From contig JAEYGI010000052.1 of the NCBI GenBank assembly GCA_023402395.1, forward strand, positions 8,602 to 72,601: a stretch of DNA of 64,000 nucleotides, written 5' to 3'. The number at the start of each line of letters is the position of its first letter. Within the stretch, counting starts at the first letter, position 1. The translations under genes and the position numbers were made by a program. Shown here piece by piece: positions 10,386 to 19,533 of the stretch. The notes under the pieces are model-generated. The model had not been told where the DNA came from and made no database searches. It saw only the letters and a program-made list of their open reading frames with translations. This stretch comes from Bacillota bacterium. GTDB lineage: Bacteria > Bacillota > UBA4882 > UBA8346.

Positions 10386-13202
10386 TTACCAAGCTTTGGT
10401 GAAGTTGATGAACCAGCCGCCCGCCCGGTATCCAAGGTGGGTCAGATCGTCGTTGTAATCGGTGAAGTTATAGCCGGCTCCCAGCCTCATCCCTTTGTCG
10501 AACAGGTAATAGGCAGCGATCAGCGCGCCGCTTTTGCAATCATCCGCCAGCGTGCTCCAGAGGGTGCGGTACTCCCCGTACAGATCCCAATTCTTAATCA
10601 CATGGTAATTGACTTTATTGACCCACAAGTAGAGATCGCCGGAGATCCAGTCGGCATCCGGATCCACTTGTTTGACGGACGTGCGTTTGTGGGCGAGTTT
10701 CTCTCCAACCTGCCAGCGCTCGTTCAGGTCATATATTACGTCCAGCGCCAGGGTCTGGGAGCGTTCGCTCGGCCGGGTTCCGTCGGTCTGGCTCTCCGGG
10801 GACAGATCTTCCAAATAGGTATACTGGCCGATCAGATTCCACCGATCGTTGGTAACCGGGCGGTAGGTCCAGCCGAGACTGCCCTCGACGTACCGCGCGG
10901 CATCAAGGTCTTGAGTAATATTGTTGGTTTCCGAATAGTTGAGTTTGGCAAAACCGGTCCAGGCGTTGCCGAACTTCCGCTTGATCCGGTTGGTCATCAC
11001 ATATTGGCGGATTTCTTCCTCGCCTTCGTCATACCGCGCCTGAAGTCTGGTCTTGTATTCCATCCGGCCGTCACGGAAGGCGACTCCGGCCCCGGCGATT
11101 TTCCGGTCAATCCGGCTGCCGGGGGCCGACAGTTCCGGGATCAGAGTGGAATTGTCCGTTTCCCAGTAAAGTAAATAGGGAGTCGGATGATCGCCAATCT
11201 TGGCGGCGATGCCCGTAGTATAATCGGCCGACAACAACCAGCCCTTCCATGGCGCGTAGTCCACCCCATAAATAGTGCTGTTGCTGGTTTCATAGTCGGA
11301 GTTGCTGACCTTGTTTTCCGCGTAAAAATTAGTCTTTTCCGAAACTTTGGTTTTGGAGCCGACCAGGCTCTGGAATAACTGGCCGTTATATGGATCGGAC
11401 CCGGATTGAACCTTTCCGTAAAATTGCTGATCGTTATTCAGCTGATACCTTGCGCCGAGGGCCGACGTATTGCCGAGATCACCGTTGGACCGCTCCAGAT
11501 TCAAACTGAAATTGGAGTTGAATTTTAGATCCGCGCCCACGGTATTCCGGTCGTTCTCGGGGGTCTCCTCGGTCCGGTCCAGGGTGCGCTGGGCGACTGC
11601 GTAAAGGCCGACCGCGTCGTTCAGCTGATAATCGAGGCGCAGCGCGCCCACGGTATCCTGATATTGCTCGGCCAAATAATCAAGGTCTTGCACCCGAACC
11701 TCTTCGGTCAGGCGAAGCCTTTGGAAATCTTCGCTCAATTGGAATATGGTCTTGGTAACGCTCTTTTCGGTCATTTCATCCACTTGGCTGTGTTGCATTC
11801 GGATTCCGTAAATCGTACCGAATTTGGCGCTGAGGTCGAGATTGGTTTCGACGGTATCGTGCAACGCCTGCCGGCCCTGGGTCGAGAAGCCTTCTTCCTG
11901 AAACACATAGTAGCCCTTTAATTGGAAGTTGGCGAAGGCCACATCCAGTCCGGCCTTCCAGGCGCCGCTCGGTTCCAGTCCGGTGGTTGGTGTAAACTCC
12001 GTAAATGTTAAACCGCCGTCTTCCGAATAAAACCGATGCAGCGGCGATTCTTCGGACTGAGCCCATTCGCCGCTGAGGGTGATGTATTCGGTCAAGTCGA
12101 ACCGGTAATCGCCGCCGTACAGTTGATAATCGCTCCCGGTGTCCAGCGCTTCCTGAATGGCGGTGCCCCCGATCCGCAGCCGGTCAAACAGCGTTTGGCT
12201 GAGGCGAAGGCCGAAATTGGATTGGTACGACGGATCGTCCACTTCATAATCGTAACTGGCAATCAGGTAGACATTGTAGGTATTCAGGCCCTGGGGGGCC
12301 GTGGTGGTGATCAAGCCCGAACCGGCACTGGCCTCCAGATTCCGTTTTAAGATGATACGGCCCTGTAGATAGTCGATCTCGTAATCTCTGCCGTTCTCAA
12401 GTATTGTCTCCCGAATAACCCCGCCCGACGAATCCCGGGTCTGGGCGAACAGCTGCTCGGAGCCGATGACCAGGTCAGAGTTTCTGAGGTAATATAACAT
12501 CCCCTGGGTGGACTTGAACTCATCCTGCGAATGGGCGGTCAGCGGCTGCGCCCAGAATAATTTGGCGCCGGTCGTCTCGTCGCGCCGGTTCAAATCGGCC
12601 TGGAAGCCGTACAGGCCCCGGTTATATCTCATCAACGTGGTATCGTTCAGGTCCGCCTGATAGTCGCCCCAGAGCACCCGCGATCGGTCCCATTCCAGCC
12701 TGGCGTAAAGTTTTCCCTGGCTGGGCGCGTCATTGACGAGGCTTGAGTCGTCTCCATAAATCGGATAATATTTTTCCGGGTCAATCTTCTCGAAGGTCCG
12801 TTTCGGATCGCGCTTGCCCAGCTTGTCCAGGATTTCTTCCAGCGGTTCCTCCCCGGTGTCCATCTGCGCGGTGAGCAGGTATTTCCCTTTGATCTTCCCT
12901 TTCAGGTAAAACGCAACCCGCCCGTCGACGTAAAGTTCACGCGGATAATCCTCGCTGCCGTCCAAGGGTTCCAGATTTCCGGACGCGCTCGAATCGCCGA
13001 GAGTCAAGTCGATCATTCCGACCGCATATTCCGTTTCAAACCAGGATTCCGCCGGAGCGGTGTCAGTGGTCTGAGTTGCTTCGTCCGGACCGGAAGCGGC
13101 CGTGACCGGGAAGATCACCAAGGCATAACAGAGCATTGCCGCGCCGATGATCATCCATAGCGGAGTCCGTCGGGATCGAATCCAATTCCATTTGCGTTTC
13201 AT
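10386..13202 (-). CDS. Putative outer-membrane beta-barrel protein of the DUF11-associated type
   Basis: 938 residues from an ATG with AAGGTG five to six bases upstream. The N-terminus has Arg/Lys residues, a hydrophobic segment at about 15-36 and a likely signal-peptidase cut near VTAA. Residues about 165-320 carry phrases (RVLWGDYQADL, YYLRNSDLVIGSEQ, YEIDYLQGRIIL) that I recall from large outer-membrane proteins of Gram-negative bacteria that accompany DUF11 proteins. The rest is dense in alternating polar/hydrophobic strands with many Tyr and Trp, and the chain ends in ...WFINFTKAW, an aromatic end typical of barrels inserted by the BAM complex. A barrel would be unexpected in a monoderm. 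Its place just upstream of the giant DUF11 gene suggests it anchors or exports that protein; this is inference. Confidence 0.75.
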   Translation of the reverse strand: MKRKWNWIRSRRTPLWMIIGAAMLCYALVIFPVTAASGPDEATQTTDTAPAESWFETEYAVGMIDLTLGDSSASGNLEPLDGSEDYPRELYVDGRVAFYLKGKIKGKYLLTAQMDTGEEPLEEILDKLGKRDPKRTFEKIDPEKYYPIYGDDSSLVNDAPSQGKLYARLEWDRSRVLWGDYQADLNDTTLMRYNRGLYGFQADLNRRDETTGAKLFWAQPLTAHSQDEFKSTQGMLYYLRNSDLVIGSEQLFAQTRDSSGGVIRETILENGRDYEIDYLQGRIILKRNLEASAGSGLITTTAPQGLNTYNVYLIASYDYEVDDPSYQSNFGLRLSQTLFDRLRIGGTAIQEALDTGSDYQLYGGDYRFDLTEYITLSGEWAQSEESPLHRFYSEDGGLTFTEFTPTTGLEPSGAWKAGLDVAFANFQLKGYYVFQEEGFSTQGRQALHDTVETNLDLSAKFGTIYGIRMQHSQVDEMTEKSVTKTIFQLSEDFQRLRLTEEVRVQDLDYLAEQYQDTVGALRLDYQLNDAVGLYAVAQRTLDRTEETPENDRNTVGADLKFNSNFSLNLERSNGDLGNTSALGARYQLNNDQQFYGKVQSGSDPYNGQLFQSLVGSKTKVSEKTNFYAENKVSNSDYETSNSTIYGVDYAPWKGWLLSADYTTGIAAKIGDHPTPYLLYWETDNSTLIPELSAPGSRIDRKIAGAGVAFRDGRMEYKTRLQARYDEGEEEIRQYVMTNRIKRKFGNAWTGFAKLNYSETNNITQDLDAARYVEGSLGWTYRPVTNDRWNLIGQYTYLEDLSPESQTDGTRPSERSQTLALDVIYDLNERWQVGEKLAHKRTSVKQVDPDADWISGDLYLWVNKVNYHVIKNWDLYGEYRTLWSTLADDCKSGALIAAYYLFDKGMRLGAGYNFTDYNDDLTHLGYRAGGWFINFTKAW

Positions 13203-13332
13203 TGAATCACCTTAATTTCCGGATAATAAATTTTATCGCCATTCGCCAGAGTTTTTTGTAAACAGCGGCCGCGCCGGAGCTTGTAACTTCAGCCCGGATC
13301 ACCGTAATTTACTCGGGGTTGCAATGGAGCAC

Positions 13333-13372
13333 AAAAAGAGGGGAAGCCGAATCGGTTACGCGGCTTCACCCC
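13333..13372 (-). terminator. Intrinsic terminator or attenuator in the barrel-gene leader
   Basis: On the minus strand GGGGTGAAGCCG pairs with CGGCTTCCCC around an 11-base loop and is followed by TCTTTTTG. It lies 131 bases upstream of the barrel ATG and downstream of another terminator, so it may act as an attenuator in that gene's leader. Confidence 0.7.
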
Positions 13373-13550
13373 AGATCGCTGCATCGAATATCATTGTCAT
13401 ATTAAAATCAATGAACATGAAATCCTTTCGCGGCAGCGGAGTCACCGGTGTCGGTTCATATTGCGGATCTTCCCTGAAATTGATAAGTAATTAAATACTA
13501 ACATCTGCATTTTCCAGTGTCGATTCGCAAAGAGGACAATGTTAGGAGCT
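13373..13550 (-). other. Untranslated stretch between two terminators, possible regulatory leader
   Basis: No gene with a ribosome site is visible. The segment lies between the terminator of the PucR-type regulator gene and a second hairpin-plus-T-run ahead of the barrel gene. A transcript starting here would read into the second terminator first, as in riboswitch or attenuator leaders. I recognise no known aptamer. Confidence 0.3.
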
Positions 13551-13590
13551 AAAAAAATGCGCTGCTTTATCCATATGGATAAAGCAGCGC
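13551..13590 (-). terminator. Strong intrinsic terminator after the REC-PAS-PucR gene
   Basis: A perfect 14-bp inverted repeat (GCGCTGCTTTATCC / GGATAAAGCAGCGC, loop ATAT) is followed on the minus strand by ATTTTTTT. It lies 100 bases past the stop of the upstream regulator gene. Confidence 0.9.
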
Positions 13591-13690
13591 GAATTATTTC
13601 AAACTATGGCAATAATCTCTGCTTCCCGTTCCGTTGTGATATCCCGGTTGCAACCATGAGATCAGGTTGCCAGTTCAAGAACGGCGGCCC

Positions 13691-15406
13691 TCAGAGTTCA
13701 TCGGAGATTTCCCTGAGATAATACAGGGTCATGGCGGTTCCAACCATGGTCCGGCCTTCGAACGAGTCAAGCGTCACGCCGAGAATTCTTTCAATGCACT
13801 GCTTACGAAAGAGAATTGTCTTGTAATGAAGATACATCTCATCGGCTACCGCCCGCAGATTGTCGCTGGCGAAAATTTTGTCGAGCGTCCGGAAAAGATC
13901 GGTGCCGTTTTCCCGGTCGTATTGCAATATTTTGCCGATGGTCCGCTCCAGATAGCGCTCGGACTCCTCCGCCGCCGTCAAGGCCGCCAGGATTGGAAAG
14001 GCGCCGATATCGCAATAATGGTGCACGCGCCGGCCGGGATGGATCCTAGACCCGATCAGGCAAGAGATCCGGGCTTGCCGGTACCGCTCCGCGAAATGCG
14101 CCAATCCGGGACGGAATTCGGCGATCCCGGCCGACAGGACGGCCTCCGGAAAATTGGGCCTGATCTTATTCAATAAGTCCTCCGCGCACCGGATCTCCTC
14201 CTGAACATCGCCGAAAAAGGGACCCGGCCGGGGCTGAATGATACCGATCCCTTTCTGGGCGTCCCAGGCATACGTTCCGGGCTCTGCCGCGATCCGGTCG
14301 AGCAGCGCGTCGATCATCAGCGGGAAAGCGTTATCCCGGCCTGAGCCAGAGCCGGCCGCAACAGCGGCTCCACCCCGGATTTCCAGGAAATACACTGAAA
14401 GCGGCTGCGTTAAATCAATCCCCAATCCGTGCGCCTGCTCCAGGGTTTCTTTGGAGTCCCCCTTGCGGCTTAAGATCAGGTCGGTAAAAAAGTCGCTGCG
14501 GCGGCGGCGCTCATAGGAACGATACAACAGTTCCTCGGTTTCCCGCTGTGCGGTCAGATCCCGGTAAACTATTATCCCGCCGCTCTGATCGTCGGCGATG
14601 GTAATCGGATAGGCGACCACCGAAACCGGAAACGACGAGCCGTCGTTCTTCCGCCGCCGCGTCTCCAGGCGCGTCGGCCGTCCCGACCGGATTGCCTCCA
14701 AAAGCCGGAGCGATTCGTCCCGCGATTCGTCCGGCACGTTGATTTCAATCAGCGGCTTACCCTGGATCGCAGCGGGTGGAATTTGAAACATGGCTTCAAA
14801 TACCGGATTAACTTCCAGCACCACGGCCCCGGCGTCGATCATCACCATCCCGTCGGGGGAATTATCAAAAACCTGGCGAAACAGCGCTTTTTGCCGGTTG
14901 AGGTTTTGGGTCCGTTCGGCGACCCGCTCCTCCAACTCCCGGTTCAACTTCACCAACCGCTCATTCAAGACCTGGAGGTCAGCGTTTTGGGCCAGGATGG
15001 TCCGGTCTCGGCGGAAACTGGCGACCGCCTCCCGGATGGTAAGAATCAGGTCATTCTTTTCCCACGGCTTGGCGATATAACGGTACAAGTTGGCCCGGTT
15101 AATCGTGGCGGTAACCGCCGCCAGGCCGGCCTGCCCGGTCAGCATGATGGTCCGGCTCTCCGGCAGCCGTTCATGAATGCGGATTAAGAATTGATCCCCC
15201 TTCATGCCCGGCATCAGGTAATCCGCCAGTACCACCGGGATCTCGGCGCCGCGCTCCAGCCATTCCTCGATCAGCTCCAATCCTTCCTCGCCGCTCTCCG
15301 CCAGTTCAATCACGAATTCATTGCCGAATTCGGAATACAACTGCTCCTCAAGACTGTCGAGAATCCCCTTTTCGTCATCCACGCACAAAATAACCGGCTT
15401 TTCCAT
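13691..15406 (-). CDS. Response regulator with PAS and PucR-type C-terminal domain
   Basis: 571 residues. Residues 1-120 form a receiver domain with the acidic pocket VDDE, phospho-acceptor D62 in LADYLMPG, T90 in MLTGQ and K113 in AKPW. A coiled coil (about 130-165, rich in Leu/Glu) leads to a PAS domain (about 170-295: FDNSPDGMVMID, LEVNPVFEAMF, GIIVYRDL). The C-terminal half resembles PucR/CdaR-type regulators and ends in a probable helix-turn-helix (about 500-565: YLERTIGKILQYD, ...VADEMYLHYKTILFRKQCIERILG). It would be a phosphorylation-controlled transcription factor with an extra ligand- or redox-sensing module. The upstream kinase gene ends 6 bases before its start, so the two form a two-component pair. 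Targets are unknown; the barrel gene downstream is one possibility. Confidence 0.85.
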   Translation of the reverse strand: MEKPVILCVDDEKGILDSLEEQLYSEFGNEFVIELAESGEEGLELIEEWLERGAEIPVVLADYLMPGMKGDQFLIRIHERLPESRTIMLTGQAGLAAVTATINRANLYRYIAKPWEKNDLILTIREAVASFRRDRTILAQNADLQVLNERLVKLNRELEERVAERTQNLNRQKALFRQVFDNSPDGMVMIDAGAVVLEVNPVFEAMFQIPPAAIQGKPLIEINVPDESRDESLRLLEAIRSGRPTRLETRRRKNDGSSFPVSVVAYPITIADDQSGGIIVYRDLTAQRETEELLYRSYERRRRSDFFTDLILSRKGDSKETLEQAHGLGIDLTQPLSVYFLEIRGGAAVAAGSGSGRDNAFPLMIDALLDRIAAEPGTYAWDAQKGIGIIQPRPGPFFGDVQEEIRCAEDLLNKIRPNFPEAVLSAGIAEFRPGLAHFAERYRQARISCLIGSRIHPGRRVHHYCDIGAFPILAALTAAEESERYLERTIGKILQYDRENGTDLFRTLDKIFASDNLRAVADEMYLHYKTILFRKQCIERILGVTLDSFEGRTMVGTAMTLYYLREISDEL

Positions 15407-15412
15407 CCTTGT

Positions 15413-17410
15413 TCAACCCGCCTTTCCGGCAAGCTTCGTTTCCAGGGGCAAAAATACCGCGAAACAAGTTTGGCCCGGTTCCGACCGCGCTTCAATCCGT
15501 CCCCGGTGGCGTTCGACAATCTCCTTGCAAATCGCCAATCCCAGGCCGCTTCCCTCTCCCACCGGCTTGGTGGTATAAAACGGCTCGAAAACCCGGGGGA
15601 GAACGTCCGGCGCGATCCCCGGACCATTATCGGTAAAAGTGATCACCGCTTCTCCGGCCCGTTCCTCAACCCCGATGACCAGCCGTCCCCTTCCTCCCAT
15701 CGCCTGAATCGCGTTGTGAATCAAATTGGTCCAGACCTGGATCAGCTCATCGGGATAGGCCATGAGCGTAACCGGACGGAGATCGGCGCTGATTTCAATG
15801 CCGTTCCGGATGGAGCCGCCGTACATTTGCAACACCGTTTCCAGTCCGCTCCGGAGATCGGTCGGGACGGGACGGTCTTCTTTGGGGAAATGACTGTAAT
15901 GTTTCAACGAGTACATAATCTTGGCGGTCCGCTCCTCGGCCAGAGTTATGTTATGGATGTTTTTGAGCTGGGCCGCCAGTTCCAGAATCGCGTTCAGGAC
16001 AGTCCGCGACGTTTCGGCGCGAAACAACGGCAGATAACGCCGGAGATCGCCGGTAAAGCCAAGTTTGGCGAAGCGCCGGGCCAACTCGTTGGGGTTTTCG
16101 ATCCCCGCCGCCTCCAGCAGGATGGCGGTCCGGCGCAAGACATCCCGTTCTTCCCGGGTGGAAAGCGACGGCAACTCATAAACCTCACCGATCAGTCCCA
16201 TCGTCAGCTCCCGCTCCTCCCGGTCCCATCCGGACAAAAGCTGCGGCAGCAAATCACCCCAGATCGCCTCCAGCGACGCGCCGATATTTTCGGCCGTCGC
16301 CTTGATCGTTCCCAACGGAGTATTTAATTCATGGGCCACATTGGCGACCAGCCGGCCCAGAACCGCCAGCTTTTCGGATTGAATCAAGCGCGCCTGGGCT
16401 TGTTTTTGAGCGCTGATATCGCTGACGATCACCGCTTTCCCGATCGGCTGCTTCCAGTTATTATAGATCCGTGACTGCCGGATATCCAGGCACCGCTGGC
16501 CGAAGGGTAATTCGCTGGCTGCCGAATCGCGGCCGATCAGTCCCACCAATTCCGGATACCGGACGAGCGCTTCCTCCAGCGTGCGGCCGAGCATTGTTTG
16601 ATCCAGCTCCGGCAGCAACTGGCGGGCGGCCGGATTGAAGCTCATGATCCGGTTCTGCAGATCGAGAACCAATACGCCTTCCCGGAGGCTTTCCAACACC
16701 CGGCCGCGCGCAATCGGCACCAGATCGAACAATTGGTGGCGAAACGATCCCCAGGTGTAACACAGCCCGGAGAAGGTCAGAAAAAAGGGATTCAGATCCA
16801 GTTCCCATGGGTTCAGCCCCGTGATATAAAGCAGATAGCCGAGCCAGGGAATGATTGAACCCAGCACAATGATCCGGATCTGCGTCTTTTGATACGGTAG
16901 CGGGGCGCTTCGCAACATCCGGAACAACAGCAGATTGCCGCTCAGCAGCGAGAGGTTGATATAGGCAACATGCACCCAATACCAGGGTCCTTTTTGAAAG
17001 GAGAACACGGGAAAAGAGCCCTGCCAGGAAAGGCCGACCTCACGGTAAAACCAGTGATGGAGATCGTTGGTATAGTTCATGGTCAGCGTCAGGAAGGAAA
17101 TTGAGAGCAAGAGCAGGCGCGCGGAGGGTTTCAGCCGGTTCGCCAGCCCGGTGTAACGGAGGACGGTCATGATCCAAAGATAAGGGATAAAGGAGATGCC
17201 CAGATACTCGATTTTTATCCAAAATAAAATCTGATCCAGGGTATTACTGGAGATTTCAAGGGCGTAGCCCACCGAGTAAACGAGGGTGACAATGAAGATC
17301 GCTTGCGTTCCGATCCGGTTGTGGGTGCGATGAGCCAAAAACGCCATCCTTCCGGCAACCAAAGCGGAAATAAGCAGGATCACAATGAATGCGATGCGTT
17401 CCCACTCCAC
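15413..17410 (-). CDS. Membrane sensor histidine kinase, 7TM-PAS-HisKA-HATPase
   Basis: 665 residues from a GTG with a GGGGGG ribosome site. Residues 1-225 contain about seven hydrophobic helices resembling the HisKA_7TM sensor domain. A PAS-like region follows (about 235-335: LREGVLVLDLQNRI, GKAVIVSDIS), then the phospho-acceptor H360 in ANVAHELNTPLGTIK. The ATPase domain has the N box (LIHNAIQAMG), G1 (DNGPGIAP), F box (FYTTKP) and G2 (GSGLGLAICK). Between the H box and the second dimerisation helix (AAQLKNIHNITLAEERTAKI) lies an insertion of roughly 100 residues that ordinary HisKA domains lack. Its partner is the receiver-PAS-PucR protein encoded 6 bases downstream. The signal is unknown; a membrane-embedded 7TM sensor suggests a lipophilic or membrane-state cue, which is inference. 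Confidence 0.88.
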   Translation of the reverse strand: MEWERIAFIVILLISALVAGRMAFLAHRTHNRIGTQAIFIVTLVYSVGYALEISSNTLDQILFWIKIEYLGISFIPYLWIMTVLRYTGLANRLKPSARLLLLSISFLTLTMNYTNDLHHWFYREVGLSWQGSFPVFSFQKGPWYWVHVAYINLSLLSGNLLLFRMLRSAPLPYQKTQIRIIVLGSIIPWLGYLLYITGLNPWELDLNPFFLTFSGLCYTWGSFRHQLFDLVPIARGRVLESLREGVLVLDLQNRIMSFNPAARQLLPELDQTMLGRTLEEALVRYPELVGLIGRDSAASELPFGQRCLDIRQSRIYNNWKQPIGKAVIVSDISAQKQAQARLIQSEKLAVLGRLVANVAHELNTPLGTIKATAENIGASLEAIWGDLLPQLLSGWDREERELTMGLIGEVYELPSLSTREERDVLRRTAILLEAAGIENPNELARRFAKLGFTGDLRRYLPLFRAETSRTVLNAILELAAQLKNIHNITLAEERTAKIMYSLKHYSHFPKEDRPVPTDLRSGLETVLQMYGGSIRNGIEISADLRPVTLMAYPDELIQVWTNLIHNAIQAMGGRGRLVIGVEERAGEAVITFTDNGPGIAPDVLPRVFEPFYTTKPVGEGSGLGLAICKEIVERHRGRIEARSEPGQTCFAVFLPLETKLAGKAG

Positions 17411-17628
17411 GCTTGAATAACCCCCCTATTCCACCGTCATCTTTATCTATAAAACCGCCTCCGGTCGGTCCGGCCGTTTTGACAGGTCCGGCTTTCCGTG
17501 AGGCCGCGGTGGAAATAGCACTTCATTTCAGCGTTTCATTGGGATAATTCGATAAACGGGCTAATTTTCCTTTCAAATAATTAATATGCGGCAATGTTTT
17601 TCAACGTTAATTTAATAATTGACACCGA

Positions 17629-18366
17629 TTAGTGAATTTCTTGGTTTTTTTCCTGGGCCGTCGGCGCCAATCGCGGCGCGACGAACGGCGACCCGACGAT
17701 GCTGAAATCATCGAATCCGCATTTCATGGGCAGGCTGAGGTACAATCCAGCCCGGGCCCCGCGGAGCGGCCGATCCAATTCAAATTCGAACGCAGTCTGG
17801 CCGTTGAAGTAGCCCGCCAGTTTGGCGTCCCGGTAGACCACCCGCAATACATCCCCATCCTTCCGGCCCGGCAGCCGGTTCTGACGCGGCAGGCCAAGCG
17901 CGACTGTTTGATACGAGTCCAACAGCAAATATACCGGTTCGGACCCGCGCCGGATCGGAATCCGTTCCGGGGTCCGGTGCTCAATCAGCAACAGGTAGCC
18001 GCCACCGTCCCGCTCCCGGATCAGCAATCCGTAATACCCGTCGAAGCCTCCCATCCATCTGGCTGTGACTTCCACCGCAAATTCCTCTGGAAGCGGGTCC
18101 GGGTAAAGGTTGATCATCGGTTCCATCGGCCGGGGGGCCACGGTCGGTCTCGGGCTGCAGAGCAATTCTCCGTCCCGGATGATCCAGTCCTCGTTCAATG
18201 AAAAACCGCCCGCGCCGTCCGTAAAATCCAGCGCCGCGACATCGGTTCCGGTCGCCCGCTCCCCTTCGGCCCGGCACTGGCGGGGCGGAATGGCCGCAAC
18301 CAGCCCGAGAACGAGGGCCAAGATGACTATCGGTTTGACAACGATCGCCTTTTTCAATTTTAACAT
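17629..18366 (-). CDS. Secreted protein with a concanavalin-like sandwich domain
   Basis: 245 residues if started at the ATG at 18366, which has GGAGGG eight bases upstream; a TTG at 18384 is in frame but has no ribosome site. The N-terminus (MLKLKKAIVVK plus a hydrophobic stretch to about residue 26) is a signal peptide. The mature part resembles DUF1080 / 3-keto-disaccharide-hydrolase-type beta sandwiches: LDFTDGAGGFSLNEDWIIRDGEL, YYGLLIRERDGGGYLLLI, GDVLRVVYRDAKLAGYFNG, GLYLS, FDDFSI. Such domains bind or cleave glycans. I see no catalytic signature that would decide between enzyme and binding module. The gene appears monocistronic, about 220 bases ahead of the histidine kinase gene. Confidence 0.6.
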   Translation of the reverse strand: MLKLKKAIVVKPIVILALVLGLVAAIPPRQCRAEGERATGTDVAALDFTDGAGGFSLNEDWIIRDGELLCSPRPTVAPRPMEPMINLYPDPLPEEFAVEVTARWMGGFDGYYGLLIRERDGGGYLLLIEHRTPERIPIRRGSEPVYLLLDSYQTVALGLPRQNRLPGRKDGDVLRVVYRDAKLAGYFNGQTAFEFELDRPLRGARAGLYLSLPMKCGFDDFSIVGSPFVAPRLAPTAQEKNQEIH

Positions 18367-18582
18367 TTCCGATCCCTCCGGCAATAACCCTTTCGACTGC
18401 CCAGTAGTCTCCCATAATTTTATCGGAAAATAACAAATTTTTCTTTATTCATATTACGTAGGCCGCCAATCAGAAATGAATCCCCCGCTTCAATTGCCGA
18501 ATCATTTCATTTGGTAAAAGAATCCGGATAATCGGTTTCAAAATGGGGATAACCGGCAACCGGACGGAGATATCCGGTAACT

Positions 18583-18616
18583 GAAACAACCACGGCAACG
18601 GCGCCGTAGTTGTTTT
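18583..18616 (-). terminator. Possible terminator after hisG
   Basis: AACAACTACGGC pairs imperfectly with GCCGTGGTTGTT across a six-base loop, about 55 bases past the hisG stop. The T-run after it on the minus strand is poor, so this is tentative. The rest of the 303-base gap between hisG and the secreted-protein gene shows nothing else. Confidence 0.4.
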
Positions 18617-18669
18617 GAATTCCTGAATTTAACTACCGGTTCCTTTCCGGTTCAACCCCTGCTTCGCTC

Positions 18670-19518
18670 TTACAACCGGCAGGAACTGATCCGGGTCACC
18701 AGGATCCCCTTGGCCCCCAGTTCCTTCAGTTGATCCATGATCCGGTTGGCCTCGTCCGACTTGACCATGGCTTTGATGGCGAGCCACCCTTGTTTGTTCA
18801 GCGGCGCAATGGTCGGCGACTCGATCCCCGGCGTGATCGCGCAGGCCCGGTCCACCAGATCCTTGGGGATATCGTACTCGATCATCACATATTTCCGGGC
18901 GGTGATGATTCCTTTCAGCCGTTCGCTGAAGATCGCCACTTTCTGATCGGCGGCGGTCTCTTTTTCCTTGGCCAGTAAGATCGCCTCCGACGTAACCAGC
19001 GGGTCGCCGATGATCTTCAGGCCGGCCGCCTTCATGGTCCGGCCCGACTGGACCACGTCGGCGACGGCATCGGCGATGCCGAGCTGAATCGAGATCTCCA
19101 CCGCGCCGTCCAGGACGATGATCTGGGCTTCGATCCCTAAGGTCCGCAGGTGTTCCTTGACCAGGTTCGGATAGGAGGTGGCGATGCGCAAGCCTTGAAA
19201 ATCATTGACCGTGAGCGGGCTGGCTTCCGGAACGGCATAACGGAACCAGGCCTTGCCGAACTCCAGCACCATCAGTTCGGTAAAAGGCCGGCCGCCCTCC
19301 AGCGCCAGATCGCGGCCGGTGATGCCCAGATCGAGCACGCCCTTGGTGACATAGGCCGGAATATCCTTGGGCCGGATGAAAAAGAACTCGATATTGTTCC
19401 GTTCGTCGCGGACGGTCAGTTCATTGGGTCCGACCTGACAGTAGTAACCGGCCTCTTTCAGCAAGAGCGCGGCGTCCTCCGCGAGCCGGCCCTTATTGGG
19501 AACCGCTACACGTAACAT
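18670..19518 (-). CDS. hisG: ATP phosphoribosyltransferase, long form
   Basis: 282 residues, the length of the long HisG form. It catalyses the first step of histidine synthesis, joining ATP and PRPP. The start MLRVAVPNKGRLAEDA, the substrate-site phrases GVLDLGITGRDLALE and DAVADVVQSGRTMKAAGL, and a C-terminal ACT-like regulatory domain (TPGIESPTIAPL, LGAKGILVTRISSCRL) are all present. The long form is inhibited by histidine and needs no HisZ partner. It follows hisE by 15 bases, with AAGGGGAG ahead of the ATG. No other his genes are in the window, so this is a detached hisE-hisG pair. Confidence 0.95.
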   Translation of the reverse strand: MLRVAVPNKGRLAEDAALLLKEAGYYCQVGPNELTVRDERNNIEFFFIRPKDIPAYVTKGVLDLGITGRDLALEGGRPFTELMVLEFGKAWFRYAVPEASPLTVNDFQGLRIATSYPNLVKEHLRTLGIEAQIIVLDGAVEISIQLGIADAVADVVQSGRTMKAAGLKIIGDPLVTSEAILLAKEKETAADQKVAIFSERLKGIITARKYVMIEYDIPKDLVDRACAITPGIESPTIAPLNKQGWLAIKAMVKSDEANRIMDQLKELGAKGILVTRISSCRL

Positions 19519-19533
19519 GGATTGATTCTCCCC

